Of a stretch of DNA of 64,000 bases, positions 11,700 through 25,337 are shown one piece after another. Under the pieces are notes generated by a model. It saw nothing but the letters and a program-made list of their open reading frames with translations. It made no database searches and had not been told where the DNA came from. Source of the DNA: Diprion similis (taxonomy: Eukaryota > Arthropoda > Insecta > Hymenoptera > Diprionidae); assembly GCF_021155765.1 (NCBI RefSeq), contig NC_060106.1, positions 6,331,501-6,395,500 of the forward strand, given 5' to 3'. The position numbers and the translations under genes are program-made. The first letter of the stretch is position 1. Each line of letters starts with the position of its first letter.

Positions 11700-14600
11700 T
11701 CTCAAATATCTGTCATATTTCAGAATAATAGCATTGATTCGCGGCAAATATTTAAACAGGAGCTTTACATTTTCCTTCAACTGTTTCAATATTTATAAAT
11801 CACTTGTTGCGCGAGCTGAAATACTCGGAATATTCTTCAAATATAGAAGCGAAAACGTCAGGGATACGAGGAAGTGACGCATTTATATGCCGTCTGCTCG
11901 TTGCTAGGCTGGCTCCTGAAACAGTGCTGCCAAAACTATTTTCGTCGATCATATTCCACGCGCTACACAGCGGTGTAAATCTAAGGGTGAAAATTTATTT
12001 TTCACGCAATTTTCTTATTATTTTCACTTACGAAACTATTCATTTGTCCACCGTTCAATTCATCTTCGATTGTCACGCGATAATTCACTCGTTATAGTCC
12101 GAAATACCAATCACAAAACGTTCCTATAATTTCGCCTAGTAACCTCTTTGAATCCTTCTCCTTTGAGGACCGTTCGTCTATTTATATTACGTAGGTATCG
12201 TAAACAATATGTGAAATGCTAATTTCGGAAGGTATCCGAAAAAGTAAGTAGCCTTCGCTGCCTTGCATTAAAATATTCTCGATGGATTTCGACTAGAGAT
12301 TCGACCGTGAATACCGAGCACGTGCAGAAATTTAACCACGAGGCATCGACCATTCCTTTTACAACCTCATTCCGTTTCAAATAGTTAATTGAAGAATCAA
12401 ATAACCGATACCCATTTTTTGTATATCCAATGGTCCAAATAACACAATAGTTTCTTATTTTCCAAACCAATTAATCGCGTAATATTTGTTCAAAATTCCA
12501 TTGATATACGACGATCTTTAATGTGTTCTAAATTCGTACAACATGTCATCTCGAATTGGCATGCTTACTCAAATGATTCGAAATATAACAATTATTCTTA
12601 TTACCTGACAAACATCATTGAATGGTTTGTCATCTGTAACATAGAGGGATTTTTTTTTCCTGAATAATCCAACAACTGTCATAGATATATCACGTATATA
12701 ATAAATTAATTTATTTGTAACGATCGTTTTGACAAATATTTTAAAATATTGTTGCACAAAAAGTTTGTCGCAATCTTCTAAATGAACCAATAGATCCAGT
12801 ATATCGCCTGATAACAGATTGTAAGGCTTCTCTAACAGTATTTGTAACACATCGACAACTTTTCAAACATTCGGCACAACTTAATTTCAGGCATATTTAT
12901 GGTATAAAAATGTCTGAAAGTTAACTGATATTGCGATGGGTATGGGCAGGATGAATGTCAGATAATTCAATTTTTAATTAAACTGTTTTATTCATATTTT
13001 TTAAGCAAAACACAACAAAATTAAAATAATGTTAATTCTTACGTGTTTTTTTATTTGTTTATATATAATATATATGTATATGTGATAACTAAGGTAGAAG
13101 TTTAATGATGGCTTGTATTAATATGTAGTGACATGTTAGTACATAATGAAATGAGATGAGTACTTCGGATTCTACGTCATAAGTAGAACATTCTTCTTTC
13201 TGTTGTGTCAATCAATTATCGTATGTGGTTTATTTTATCATATTTGAAATATGAAACATGCATTTTTATTGAATTTGTTTGTTAGTCGTCGCTTACTCGA
13301 GGATTTCCTCTTAAATGGTTAGAAAAAATGGCCGCCACAGTATAAGGCACACACTTGATGCAACACGCACTTTGTATGGTTACAGTGTATTTTTAAAAAT
13401 TTATTTTCTTACTTGTGTTGTTTAGTTAATTTCGCATTGATGGATTCTACATGAAGATCGAACAACGAATGATGCGTTTCATATAACTAGAGTATTCGCA
13501 TAATTTTTCCTACAAATAGTATTGTGTGGAAGTTGTTACTTTTTTACCGCGATTCAGCAAAAACTAATTTTACAACTAAAGCTATTTTTTCACATTTCTT
13601 TAATTAAGATATATGCATAATCCATACTCTCTCTTACCACGAGATGACATACTAGAATATATTGACTTCAAATGAACATGTGTATGGTATTTCTCTCTTT
13701 TCATACTTTATTTCTCCTCGCAAACCCTGATTTGGCATTATTTCATGCTCAAGATATCAACAATCATTTCACTTGTGAACCTGTTCTTTACACATTTGAA
13801 TTTCACTCGATCTAATCTGCAAAGGCCAGCTAGCATGAACTAACTAAAACACAAGCTACAGTGCATATGTCACACGTTAGAAAATACTCATCATACGTTC
13901 ATCAGTTAATTTTTTATTTTAATCTACATAATTTCATCAAGCTAAACTTCAAGTTTTCTTCACTGCAGACAATTACTCACTACATAATTGCAGACACATG
14001 CCAGAACCTGGTCATGTCTCACACATTAATGGAATTACTTAAATTTTTACTGAATCGTGACTAGGCATTATTACTAGATATATTGGATTATTTGTTGCTT
14101 ATTGTTTTTCACTGACCATTGCTCGATCATATTATCGATATTTCGTGTTTACGTACTAAAATGGTATGTTCCTGTTGCATAGTATATATTTGTTGTAAAT
14201 AACACTGGGTTTTAACACGCAGTTATTCGTTAAATATGCGTCGTGCTTGCATTTATAAAAAATCCTGTACTTTCGCTTCAATTATAATTATTGTTATTTA
14301 ACAAGTTTATCATAGGGGTCCTGTTCAAATTTTAATTGGAGTCTCAATAAACTGATTTACACTTTTCTGTTTCTTTTTTCTTTAGTATTTCGTCAATTGT
14401 GAAAGATTAACATCGCCATTATAAGTTATGGCATCTAAATAAATCCCTGGCTTACACACCTAAAATTTCTTTTGAGCAAGATTGAAACTTTGTTAATAAA
14501 GTTCGGAAAAAAAAAACATTTTAGGTATTTTAATTTTGCAAGACTTTGCAGCTAAGTTCCTATTATACCAGTTCATAATCATATAACAAGGACGTGAAGA

Positions 14601-15653
14601 TCGTGAAAAATATACCTCACCAACATGTAACGATTCATAATCCTGCTTATTATTTATTATATAACAGCATTCAATTACATCAGCAAAACCTTTAATTGGA
14701 ACAAAGTTAGGTCCGTCACAAATTATGCGACCTAGTTCCTAATTTAGCTTCTTCTATGCTCCAAGAAATAGGTCAAAGAGTACGCTGCCGTGTATGTACA
14801 CAAATATGTATATATAAATATATATCTGTATATATAAAAGTATATGTATAATTTGCTGAAATAATAGTCTTCAAAGAATCTTTCAACCATGCATCTTCGA
14901 TTTTAGCTTTGACAGTATGGTGATGGAACGATGATAATTTTTTTTTTTTTTTTGCTAATTAACGTTTGTTGATATGTACAGAGTAAAGACGTATAAGATA
15001 GTCTTTCAAGTTCTTTATTTCCTTGTGTGGGATTTCTTTCTTCTTTTTAATCTTAGTTTTATTAATTTTTGTAATTTGGTACTTTAGTATCCAGTCCCGA
15101 ACAATATTTTATTCTTAAATTTATGTTCAACTCAAGAGTAATAAAATTTAATCACGGAGCTGACTCTTTGTCATAATCCTTAGTCATACTATCGAAGAAA
15201 ATCGCCTTACGATCAAATTGAATATTATTCGTCACAGGTGTGTCTTATAATAATAGCTAACCTGCCAAATGTATAACAGCGAACGTGTAGCCAACAACGT
15301 GTTTCTATATTCAATAGTAATTCAATGATTAATACATAATATTAAATAGATATATTTTATCATTACGAAATGTAGGCAATTCATTATAACATTTCGGGCT
15401 AAACATTGTTCATATCAATGAAGTATTGGTGACCGTGAACTATTTACAAAAATGGGAAGCTGCGTGGAACTATTTTACCATTTACGTATCTTATTTTTAT
15501 ATTAATTTTTTTTCCCCTCCTGATCCACAATTATTCTCATACCAGTGAATTTAGTTCAACAAGGTTATAAAAAGCATTTTAAAATTTCAAACATTTATCA
15601 TTTCTCTTTTCAAAACTTGGACATAAGTCAAAGATTCCCATCTGTATGAGTTT
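11700..15653. other. Intergenic DNA and probable 3' UTR of the next gene
   Basis: AT-rich. The part nearest 15.65 kb is probably the 3' UTR of the minus-strand gene ending there. Minus-strand AATAAA signals occur at, for example, about 15057-15062. AT microsatellite-like sequence lies at about 13070-13085 and 14805-14850. No coding exon is seen. Confidence 0.5.
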
Positions 15654-18600
15654 TTACTGTATATTGCAACATACCGCTTTACATGGTATGGGTCCCTCTT
15701 GATTCTGAAGGGGAATCTTCGATCCCTCAACATTAAGCTGAGGTATGCCAGCCAATCTTGTCCTTCCCGTGTAACAGCTTTCATATACTTCAAATGCTTC
15801 GTCGACAGTTTCATTTCGCATTTCACCTGTCACAACCTTGTTTGCTTTACCTAATGTCGATTTAGGGAGCGGTACAATAATCGGTATCTCTTCACTACAT
15901 AAACATTCGATCATGCGTTCTGGAGTATTTGGCGGTGTTCGCTTGGGCGAATTTGAATTTGAACTGATGTTATTACTGTTCATTTGCTTCAACGCACGTT
16001 CGCTTAGTTCATCTTCGATGCTTAGTGTGTACTCCCTCGCGAGCCTGTAATACTTCTTCACATGTTCCCTGTTCGTAGAGTCACTGTGATTACCATAATT
16101 TTCTTCTTCTGTCGCTTCTCCTTCATGGACTTTACCGTTGATTTGAAGTTTCATTCGACTGTTATTTTTTAATGTTACAACAGGTTCCATTATTTCTGTT
16201 TCCCAACATTCCAATACATCTGGTTCTTCGATGCTACCAAGGGAATTTAATGTTCCTTCAGGACTCATTTCATGTTCACTATTCCCATTTACGTTAATCG
16301 GTTCATTTAAATCTATATATTTTGCATGGTTCTTTGCAGTTTCTCTGTGATTGTTATTTGACTCTTTCATTTCTTCAATAATTCCTGGATCCTGTAGGTT
16401 ACTGGAATAATATAATCGATGCTTTTTTGATATACTATAATCACTTCAGATTTTTGTCAAGTATAGAACAAGAATACTATATTGGGAGTAAATTATTTAA
16501 TATCCAATCATGATGGTTAGCAAAATTTGGACTGTATCTATGGATTGAACCTGATTTGCTGAATTGTGTTAGCAGGCTAGTGTTCAAACTAGAAATTTTG
16601 GTGGTCATCGATACTTGAAGGTTTTGACATAAATGACATTGGGTATGCATGCAATAGTTAGAACTGAGTACATACCTTTTTTCCAAACAGGTTGAATCGT
16701 GCACAGTTCCAGTCAATAGTTTCCCATCTAATACCATGATTTCTCCTCGCTCGTAAGTTTTGAAATTTTCCAATACCTCGATTCCGTCTTCGGTCATGTC
16801 ATCGTTAAATCTAGTATTCTTGATTTTCATTTCAATACTCTCAATATAACTTCTCTTCGTATTGTCTTTTAATCGTTTCTCTTCTGTGTTTAGTCTGTTC
16901 AAATCCACCCGAGAGTTTTCGGCAACCCTCATGCCAGCAGCGCTATCCTTAATGATAAAGTCACAAACCCTGACACTCCTTGAAGTCGCTTCCATGCTTG
17001 TCTTAGCTTCATTCATTGGAGAAATATCTTCTATATTGTCAATGTCTTTTTCTCTTCTCCTTTTGATGGTTTTTAAAATATCAAAAGTGTCAGTCTTTGT
17101 AATAGTATCACTAGTAACAACGTTCGATCGCGTTCTTCTACAGTTATCGATCGATCCGTTACTAACAGATAGTGCAGGCATGGGGTTGCCGTGCAAGTTT
17201 TTTGACGGCTGCTTGTTTGGATCGCCATCGTATATTTCTGTTTCTGATAAGTCGGAATCATCACAATCAGATATAGGCATCGGTACTCTGAACATTTCTG
17301 GTGACTTTGTTCTTGCTAACCACGCGGCAACAGCATCAGTTATAGGATGATCAGAGCCTTTCGATACCACGTTCACTTCCTGTTTGCCAACATCAACATC
17401 ACCCAGAGAGTCAACATCGACGGAACTCGCGATAATTACGTTTGTTTCCACAGGAGTACCAGGCCTATTCAAAATAACCTTGGGTTCAAAATCTGAGTCT
17501 AATGGCAATTCAACTTTCTCATTGACATCATGTACTTTGTGTGTCGTGGAGTGGCTATCTATCTTGGAAACGGAATTCTTGTTGTTGTTTTCGTTCGTAT
17601 GATCATCTTTAATAGAAGATCCTTGGGCAGGTACGTCTACACTCTCATCTTTGCAGTCAATTTGTGAAATAGTATTACTGGAAACTCCAGCAATCTGCAC
17701 CACTTGATCGACAGATATACTTTCAACCTTATCATCTTGTAATCTCAAGTTATCGTCAATCTTGCTACCCTCTTCATTGTCAGATTTAACGTCAGTGTCT
17801 AAATCTGGTCCAGGTGTAGGTTCTCTCACGAATTTCAACCCTTTGGCACTATATTTTCTCCTAGGTGGTGCAACTGGTGCACCAGTGAGAGGTGGAGAGG
17901 GGGTAATTGAATGCGGGGACGATCTGGTGACTAAAGATTCATAGATTTCTGGCAGTCTGTGAGTTTCGGCGTTTATTGGAGTCGTTGTTTGATTGATCTC
18001 TGGACTAGTTGGCCTTGAACTTGGCTTTCTGGCGGGCAATTGTGACACTGAACTCTCCAAATCCAATGCTTGCCTAGTATCGGGAGAAACTGATCTCTCT
18101 CTTTCCTGCAACAATTCTGTAGATACTGTAGTTGATGCTGAATCATTCCGCTGAGGATTTCTTGGCTCACGCTTGTTGCGAGTGGGCTTCCTTGCATCCA
18201 TTGCTTTGGTTTTACCCTTCTTCACATTCTTATTTCCACTTTTTTTGTTCGTCGTTTCACTTTCAACTTTTTTACCATTAGATACAAGACTTGATTTAGA
18301 TTGATTTGAGTCTGATGCAATTGACTTAATATTTTGACCATTTGTTCTTGTAGATTCCTTCAGAGTTTTCTGCTGGGAAATATCAGATTTCTTATCATTT
18401 TCTTTGATTGACAAGTTAGCATTGTTACTGGTTCCATTCCTTTCTGTATCAAAGGTTTCTGCTGTAAGACTATTTGATAATACAGATTCAGATTCAATGT
18501 TACTTAGATTATTGATGCTATTTTCGTGCTCAACCCTATTTGATGCCTTAGTCTTGACTCCATTTTCAACAGTAGAACGCTTTTCACCAAGTATCTTTTG

Positions 18601-21600
18601 GTTTTTTGAAATTGCAGTCTCATTTAATAATGAAGGTTGCAGATTTTTTACTTCTTCTTCAGAAGCAGCCGATTCTGTCTTAGGATCTCCCTTAACTACT
18701 TCTTCAGCCTTCTCTGTCAGTGATGTCCCTTTATGATCTGATGACTTGGTTTCTAGATCAATGATATTTAATACAGTTTCACGAATGTTTTCAGTATCTT
18801 TTACCCTTCCATTTTCCACTGTAATTTCACTCAACGTTTGACGTCCTGAATTTCCATTGTCTAAATTCGTTAGATTTATATTATCAACTGAAATACGCCT
18901 CGCCTCGTTCTCTGTCTCTGTCTCTGTTACTTCACATTTGTCCACTCCTGTTTCAGCTGGATACAGCAAGGAAGGCGATTCAGCGTTCTCCAAACTAGGT
19001 GTTTTAACATCGGGTGCGTCAGGCAGCACAGGTAATGTGGTCCTGAGCTGAAATTCTTGAACTTCAGGATTGAGTGGCTTGGAGATCACAAATTCATTTG
19101 GTGCTGCAGTCACTGTACTCGTAGACCAAGCAGGTTGAGACCAATTAGAACCAGACTCCCATTCTGAGCTGTACTCTTCTTCCTCATCTTCCGTATTACC
19201 CTGTATTATGAATAATTTATTAATCAAACATGGCCTAAACTTAAATTTCATCACTTTTCAGAAACTATACCATCGATTTTAAGCTATCATTATAGTGCAC
19301 ATATATAACTTGACAAAGTTTATGATTAGTCTCACGTTTGTGTGCGTACAACATCAAGAGTATTTTACACACATCGTTATTCTCCAGTGAATATTTGGTG
19401 AAAATAGCCTCTCAAAAAATTCGAGCTGACTGTGTATGCTGCGTTACCACTGTGGAATGCCTTTTACTTGCTGAGTTTGAGTGGCTACTTGCAGCAGATA
19501 TTCTCGGTAGGGAAGATAATTTAATAAACTTTATTTGAAGGAATTCTACTATGATATAAAATTAACAGTGGCACTGAAACCTTGATTTTCTGAGGTGTAG
19601 AACAAGATGTACTTCCTATGTTAAAATTAACATCGTGGTACAAATCAGTGTCCAAAATTTGAGATTTCCTGAGATTTACAAAATTTGAATTAAAAAAACC
19701 TATATCGTGATTTAGAAATTTCAGAATAGTGTCGGTGAATCTGAAATCTATGATTAACAGGAAGATAGCTTGGCAGGCAAAAATAGATCATCAAGCTATT
19801 AAAGTGGGTTTATAAAAATAAATTTACACAGAAGACAAGTTGGAAAATACCTATCGCAGGATTTATATTTTGTAGAATTTGCCTTCACTTTTTCCTAAGC
19901 AAATACTGTTTTCCCAATTGAGCTTAGCTGCTGTAGGTAACTGCCATTGGGTACGGAGAGTGTACGATTTGTTAAAAATTCATGCAAACTATACAAAGAT
20001 ATTGTAATTCTTATGAGACAGAGGAAAAGATCTGAATCTTACAACTGCAAGAGGACGTCTTTGCTTTCTCCTTTTCTTCTTCTTCCTTCGCTTGGCCCAT
20101 AGTGCTTCACTGGGAACAATGGCACCGTTTTGTATCGTTACACCTGAAACAAGAAGAGAAATTATGTATCAAAAATATTATCATACATTCTGCAATAATA
20201 TTAGTCATGTCAATTGATAATTGCAATTCTGTTTACTTGCGTATAACTTGACAAAGCATATCGACTGACACCAAAGCTGAATTTGAGTTCAAGTAAGTTT
20301 CGTTGCGTTTTAATAAAATAAAATATATATGAAATGACAATGAACTTAGGACGATACAAACACTGACACACTGGTAATAAATTATGCAATCTGATTGAGA
20401 GCGTCAATAATTATGTTAACATGATTCAATATTCCACCGATATCATCATTCAATAGAACAATAAATGAGGTTTAATTATCTAAATTAATCAGTGGTAACT
20501 TACAGAAGTAGAATTTCTTCCTGAAAATTTACAGAATAACCAGCTACATGGATATTGTATCGACAGATCAACACATGCGACTGGACTGAGATTCAATTTC
20601 TAAGCTTACAGCTTTCGCTTTGAGTGCTTTGCACTATATTTATCAACTCTATTTAAAGTACAGAAATGCGCAATGGTTGCCAAGTTTACTCTTTGAAACT
20701 ATTGTATCTAACGCATATCGCAAAGTCATACCGAAAAGAATAAATCAATTATTAACTTACAATTAAATGGTAAGTATAATTCAATTTCATGACATATGTA
20801 ACTTCAGTTCAAATGGGGAATAACTTCAATGTCATTTGCAAGGTAAATATTCACGAGCAAGTATCCTTCCTCAAATCTACAATTAACCAACCTAAAATAA
20901 ATACATTTCTAGTTTGTTTCGTGTTTAGTTGAACTTTAATCATATGTGAATAGTATTTATGAATAATGACCCATAGGAAATATACGTTTTTAAACGATAG
21001 ATTTTAATATTGTCAGTTCCGTAATGATATTTGAAAAGTAACAAGCTCCCCAGAGTTTGATATAAAATTTTTGTATCTTCATTACTTTTTATGTAACGAA
21101 ATTAATAGTATTATTAGTTAATAGCAAGGCGTTATTACCCCAAGTTAACTGAATTAAAGTGTACAAATAACAATAATTAACATGAATATTAACTCTTAAT
21201 GAAAAACGTGTAATTGTGTGATTTTACATTTTCATGAAGTTGATTTGAATATTCCATAATATTTGGTGCAAATACGATTTGCTGAAACACAAACAGAGTG
21301 GATATGTTTCCACGAATATGTTAATTTTCATATTATGAGTTTTAATGTTTGCAGTTAAATATAGTCCAACTACGACTTTATTCAATAGTCAGTCAAGCAT
21401 TTATTTCCGTCGCACGTGCGTTTCAATCACTACATACCATAGATAACGAATTTTTGTTAATTAGGAAATTCTGACCGAGGGGGGTTAACAGATTTTTGAA
21501 TCACCCATCTGTTACAATCATGCTTTATTTCTAAGAAGTTACTGCAACACGGAAATAAATATCCTTTACACTAATCAAAGAGTGTAAATCTTTCTTCTTA

Positions 21601-24600
21601 AATCCTTTCCTCTTTAAGAGGGTTAAATAATAATCTTATAAGTGGAGTATGTTTGGAACATGTGTGTAAGTTTTTACAACACAAGCGTGTTTATTAAACC
21701 TGTCTTTCTACTCGTAACACGATCTACATTAAAAAACTACGATTATCTACCACTGACAAGTAATTTCATGGTGTACACAATGGTAAGATTATGCTTATTC
21801 GATTGTGTAGACAAATCTTAATACTCTATCAATTATGTATGAAACTTGCAGCCTGTGTTCTGCAACTTAGTTTGATGATGAATGGGACATTGTTGCTTGA
21901 TAGAGAATTTATAAAAACTATATACATTGCGTGGTTAAAAAAAAATTACCTAGTTCTTAAATCGCTATGAACAGATGATGGGCTAATTGATTGGTATGAT
22001 AGCGTTGAAGCACTCAAAGCAAGTTACCCATGTAGATATATTAATAGTTGCAAACACATAAATTGCATCTACTTGGCTTAAAGTTTTACTCAGACATTGA
22101 TTTTCGAACATATCCGTAGTTAATGAATATCTTGTAAGTTTAAATCAAAAGATGATTTTAAGTAGATATAAAAAAATTTGGTGTCATATAAAGCCCTTCT
22201 GCTTTATATACATATGTATAAACTATTTAATATTATTTAATATTTTTTAAAATTATGCATAATTCCTTGAAGCAGGTTCTTCATACTTTTGAAACCTCTA
22301 TAATAAAGGATAGTTATCATCATCGGAACACACATTACTACCGATTTTTACCGAAAAAAAGTAAATCAGTAGTTTTCAGATAACTGTCATGTGTGTTCTA
22401 ATGATGATAACTATCCTTTATTACAGAGGTTTGGAGAGCTTGAAGATTCTGCTCCCAGGATATATGAATGAATTTAAAAAACATTGAATAGTTTACGAAT
22501 ATTTTAGAAAAATTAAAATAGCGACCTGTTAGACTTGAGCTAGAGAGATCATTTTTTGGGAGGATTTTTTTTCTATCAAATACTAAAATTTGGGGGGGGG
22601 GGGGAGAGTGGGAAATTTTTTTTTTTTTACCCACCCTAATATTATATAATTGTTAATTGTAAATTTCAATTTGAGAATAAATTACAGGAACATTATTAAC
22701 AGAAGGTCTGTGGATGTTTCTTTTTCACCTCAACTCAGGAGCTGGGGTAGCAATAATAGGTAATACACCAATAAACTCTTTGAATGCAAGTGATTCTACA
22801 TGTAAAATAGAAGACACGCAAGTAACACTATCAATCATTGTGTTATAATAATGATTAAAAATTACAGGCACATGTGTAGTATTCTCATATTAATATCTAA
22901 AAACTATGCGTGATAATCCATTAACACTAGTTTCTCACTCAATGCGCATTCTTCTTATGCAATACTAAAACCTGTATCAAGTTACAAAAATATTCAATGA
23001 ATTTGGGTTTCGTTTACATGACAGAAACTGTGAAACTTTATTCCAGCGTCGTCCTATCTGCCGATACCAAAATAATTAATAATCTAAACTTACCATTCAT
23101 ATTGACCATCGGTGGGCCAAACATAAAATGACCTGGATATACGTAATGCTGTGGCGGTATATGCATATGCGGTACTATCTGTGGCATCACTTGAGCAGGC
23201 AGTACACATTCAGTTGTTGTTTCGTCAACAACCACGACTTCTGATTCTTGCACATCTTGTGCTACTTCTTCATCTCTGTTCTCACAAGTACTAACGAGTT
23301 CTACGTTTGCAGGTGCTGCAGCGCCCCCAACTTCATCCATTGATACGGATGACCCACAGCTTCCTGCCTACATGAATAAATGACACTATTAAAACGTAAA
23401 TACACGGTATTGATATGACATTTGAAAGTGTTTACAGTACAAAGTTCCGCATCGAAGTTCAATTTCAACAAATAATACCTATAAAGGTTTTACAACCGAT
23501 TGTGCTGGAGCAGAATTTCTTTGACGATGCTCGTAAAAAAATGTGTTTCGAATATACAGGAGCATTTTTGAAATAAGATCATACGAATGTTTTTATTGTG
23601 GCGTTTCACCTCGAGTATTGGGCGCTCCTTAGACTTTTATTTCATCACTATAAAGAAATTCGTATCACCTTACTCCAAATATCCTTTTGTACATACATAT
23701 CAGCGGTCAAGTAAACTCCAGTTCATATGTTTGATTATTACATACAAGAAGAGATCGACTGAAATAGTTTCTAATTTGTTTGTAAAATTACTGTAACAAG
23801 TATATATTAAAAATACATTTAATATTATGATAAATACAACAGTAATTATAGAGCAATAAATTAATAAAGAATTGGTATTTGCCTGAGAGTCCGTCGAATG
23901 TGAAGGAGGATGTTGTTCTTGTAAAGACTCTGGCATATACTGAGGGTTAAACCATTCTACAGGTCTAAGTGGAACGGGTCCACATGACATCGCAGCAAGT
24001 ACATTAGGAGTGGGATTTCCAGGAACAGGAGGGCCAACTAACATGACTGGATATTCGTAGTAATATCCAGTGACTTGGTCGTAGAAACCTCCATATGCAA
24101 ATTGGGCTGCTGCTTCCGGTACAATGGCAAAGTTGCCGCCGTTGCTACCATCCAGCAATTGCTGGTCCTCTGCGGTCTCGCTACCATCTGGAATGAACAA
24201 TCATCAATGTTGAAAACCTTGTATCTATATTGGATTTTTTTCACAGTCAATTGATCATCACATATACGTTTTACTGGATTGCGATTAATTACATAAGACA
24301 ACTTCAGAGTGTATTTAGCAATTTCCAAATCATTACAACAGCGAATGATACTGATCACATTACCAGCAGTGGAATGTGCTGCAGACTGGCTGTCATTGGT
24401 AGATGGAGTGGTGGTGGCACTGGTTGCACTCGTGCTCGCAGTACTAGCCAAAGGTTTCTTGCGAGAAAGGTAGCCTTTTTTGAAAAGAACATCCTGCCGA
24501 GGCGTTGTTATTCTCATGTATTCCTCTGTATAAAGATGTTTTGCATGTGAGTATTTTAAATGTGAATTATGGGTAGCAGAACGATAGTGCGATTTGGGCT

Positions 24601-24976
24601 AAACTTGGAACTCGTTGGAATCATGCAACGGATATAAAGTAATACTGGTAGGAAATCATCTCGTAAAGCTGCAATGCATGTGCTTCAGGTAATATTTCTA
24701 TTTTAGCTCAAATGTATGTCTCTGTACCTTCGTTGAAAACAATTTTTGGTTTTGTCGGATCATCGTCATTCTTAGATTGTGCAGACTTGGATTGACCATT
24801 GTGCAATGACCCATATCCGTAACCATATGTGTTCGTAGTATTGTTATATGGCCTGGTGCGTTTGTAGGATGAATATCCTCCTTGCATATTTCGCTCACCC
24901 CTTGCAGATCCATTTCTATTCTCCGTCTGATATCCATTGTGGACATCATCTTCTTCGTCTTCTTCTCCTGGTGGAG
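15654..24976 (-). CDS. Large, mostly disordered protein of unknown function; seven exons, N-terminus missing
   Basis: Seven exons join in phase on the minus strand: 24976-24728, 24525-24364, 24187-23883, 23367-23094, 20143-20043, 19200-16676 and 16401-15654 (stop), about 1,454 codons. In order: an acidic start (PPGEEDEEDDVHNGY); a Tyr/Gly/Asn-rich stretch; a compact motif MRITTPRQDVLFKKGYLSRK; a Ser/Thr run; a Tyr/Pro-rich segment (GFYDQVTGYYYEYPVMLVGP, later PHMHIPPQHYVYPGHFMFGP); a basic cluster WAKRRKKKKRRKQRR that looks like a nuclear localisation signal; then about 840 residues rich in Ser, Thr, Asp, Glu and Asn, including PVAPPRRKYSAKGLKFVREP and DAVAAWLARTKSPEMF; and a Cys-containing C-terminus (CKAVCCNIQ). 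No catalytic domain is visible. The exon at 24976 is entered in phase 1, so at least one upstream coding exon is missing. One intron appears to have a GC donor. The YP-rich and basic segments hint at an RNA-associated or nuclear protein, which is inference only. Confidence 0.8.
16402..16675 (-). other. Last intron of the 15.6-25 kb gene
   Basis: Donor AAAAAG|GTATGT at 16676/16675 and acceptor ATTCCAG ending at 16402. A second AG ten bases downstream would put the frame into a stop, so the first is the functional one. Reading through without splicing extends the large exon by about 66 spurious codons to 16477. Confidence 0.75.
20144..23093 (-). other. Largest resolved intron of the 15.6-25 kb gene
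   Basis: About 2.95 kb between exons ending ATGAATG|GTAAGT and beginning TTTCAG|GTGTAACG. It carries the long hairpin at 22215-22500, a G run at about 22593-22604 followed by a T run, and AT-rich filler. No coding exon was found inside. Confidence 0.7.
22215..22500. repeat. Long inverted repeat (hairpin), about 135-nt arms, short loop
   Basis: The left arm (about 22215-22350) and right arm (about 22361-22500) are near-complementary, with a loop of about 10 nt. The best core pairs AAACCTCTATAATAAAGGAT (22292-22311) and the following GTTATCATCAT with its complement at 22402-22433. Inner ACTACCGATTTTTAC pairs with GTAAATCAGTAGT. Mismatches and small bulges increase toward the base. A foldback MITE or a hairpin-RNA precursor would both look like this. 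It lies inside an intron of a minus-strand gene. Confidence 0.75.
23881..23885 (-). other. Apparent GC splice donor (CAG|GCAAAT)
   Basis: The exon 24187-23883 runs open through HPPSHSTDSQ. The following sequence is AT-rich and intron-like, yet no usable GT lies at the boundary. Ending after CAG (23883) with GC at 23882-23881 gives phase 0, which matches the next exon starting GCA at 23367 after TGTAG. Confidence 0.55.
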
Positions 24977-25145
24977 CTGGAAAAAAATAATGATATTGAT
25001 TCGGTTGAAATACATCAATACATTCTAAGGTGATGAAGCGTAACATTAAATACATCAGTGATACATAATTGTATTCACATCCAACATTTTTACACATGAG
25101 TACATTCAAACTCAAGCTATACATAGAGATGAAATGAATAATCAC

Positions 25146-25337
25146 TAAAATGAAGACAGAAGATAGTCAAGTTACAAGTAAGAACTATAAGTGAAAGCGG
25201 TCAACTGCAGTTGCTGGAAAGCATCAAGTTATAATCAAAATGGCCATTAGAATTCCAGTTTTAAGGAGACGAGCAAAAAGAAAGTCGACATCAAAAATCA
25301 GAATGTTACATTGCAGTCTACAAAAAAAAATTCAATA
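25146..25337. other. Flank between the gene and a transposon relic
   Basis: Short non-coding stretch. A plus-strand 33-codon ORF (25241-25342, MAIRIPVLRRRAKRKSTSK) is basic but isolated and runs into the adjacent element. It is not called as a gene. Confidence 0.4.

Noticed and set aside
16862..17350. 162-codon plus-strand ORF
   Set aside because: Shadow of the very large minus-strand coding exon, as are the other plus-strand frames at 17.4-19.1 kb.
24230..24550. Plus-strand ORF of 106 codons
   Set aside because: Antisense to two exons and an intron of the minus-strand gene.
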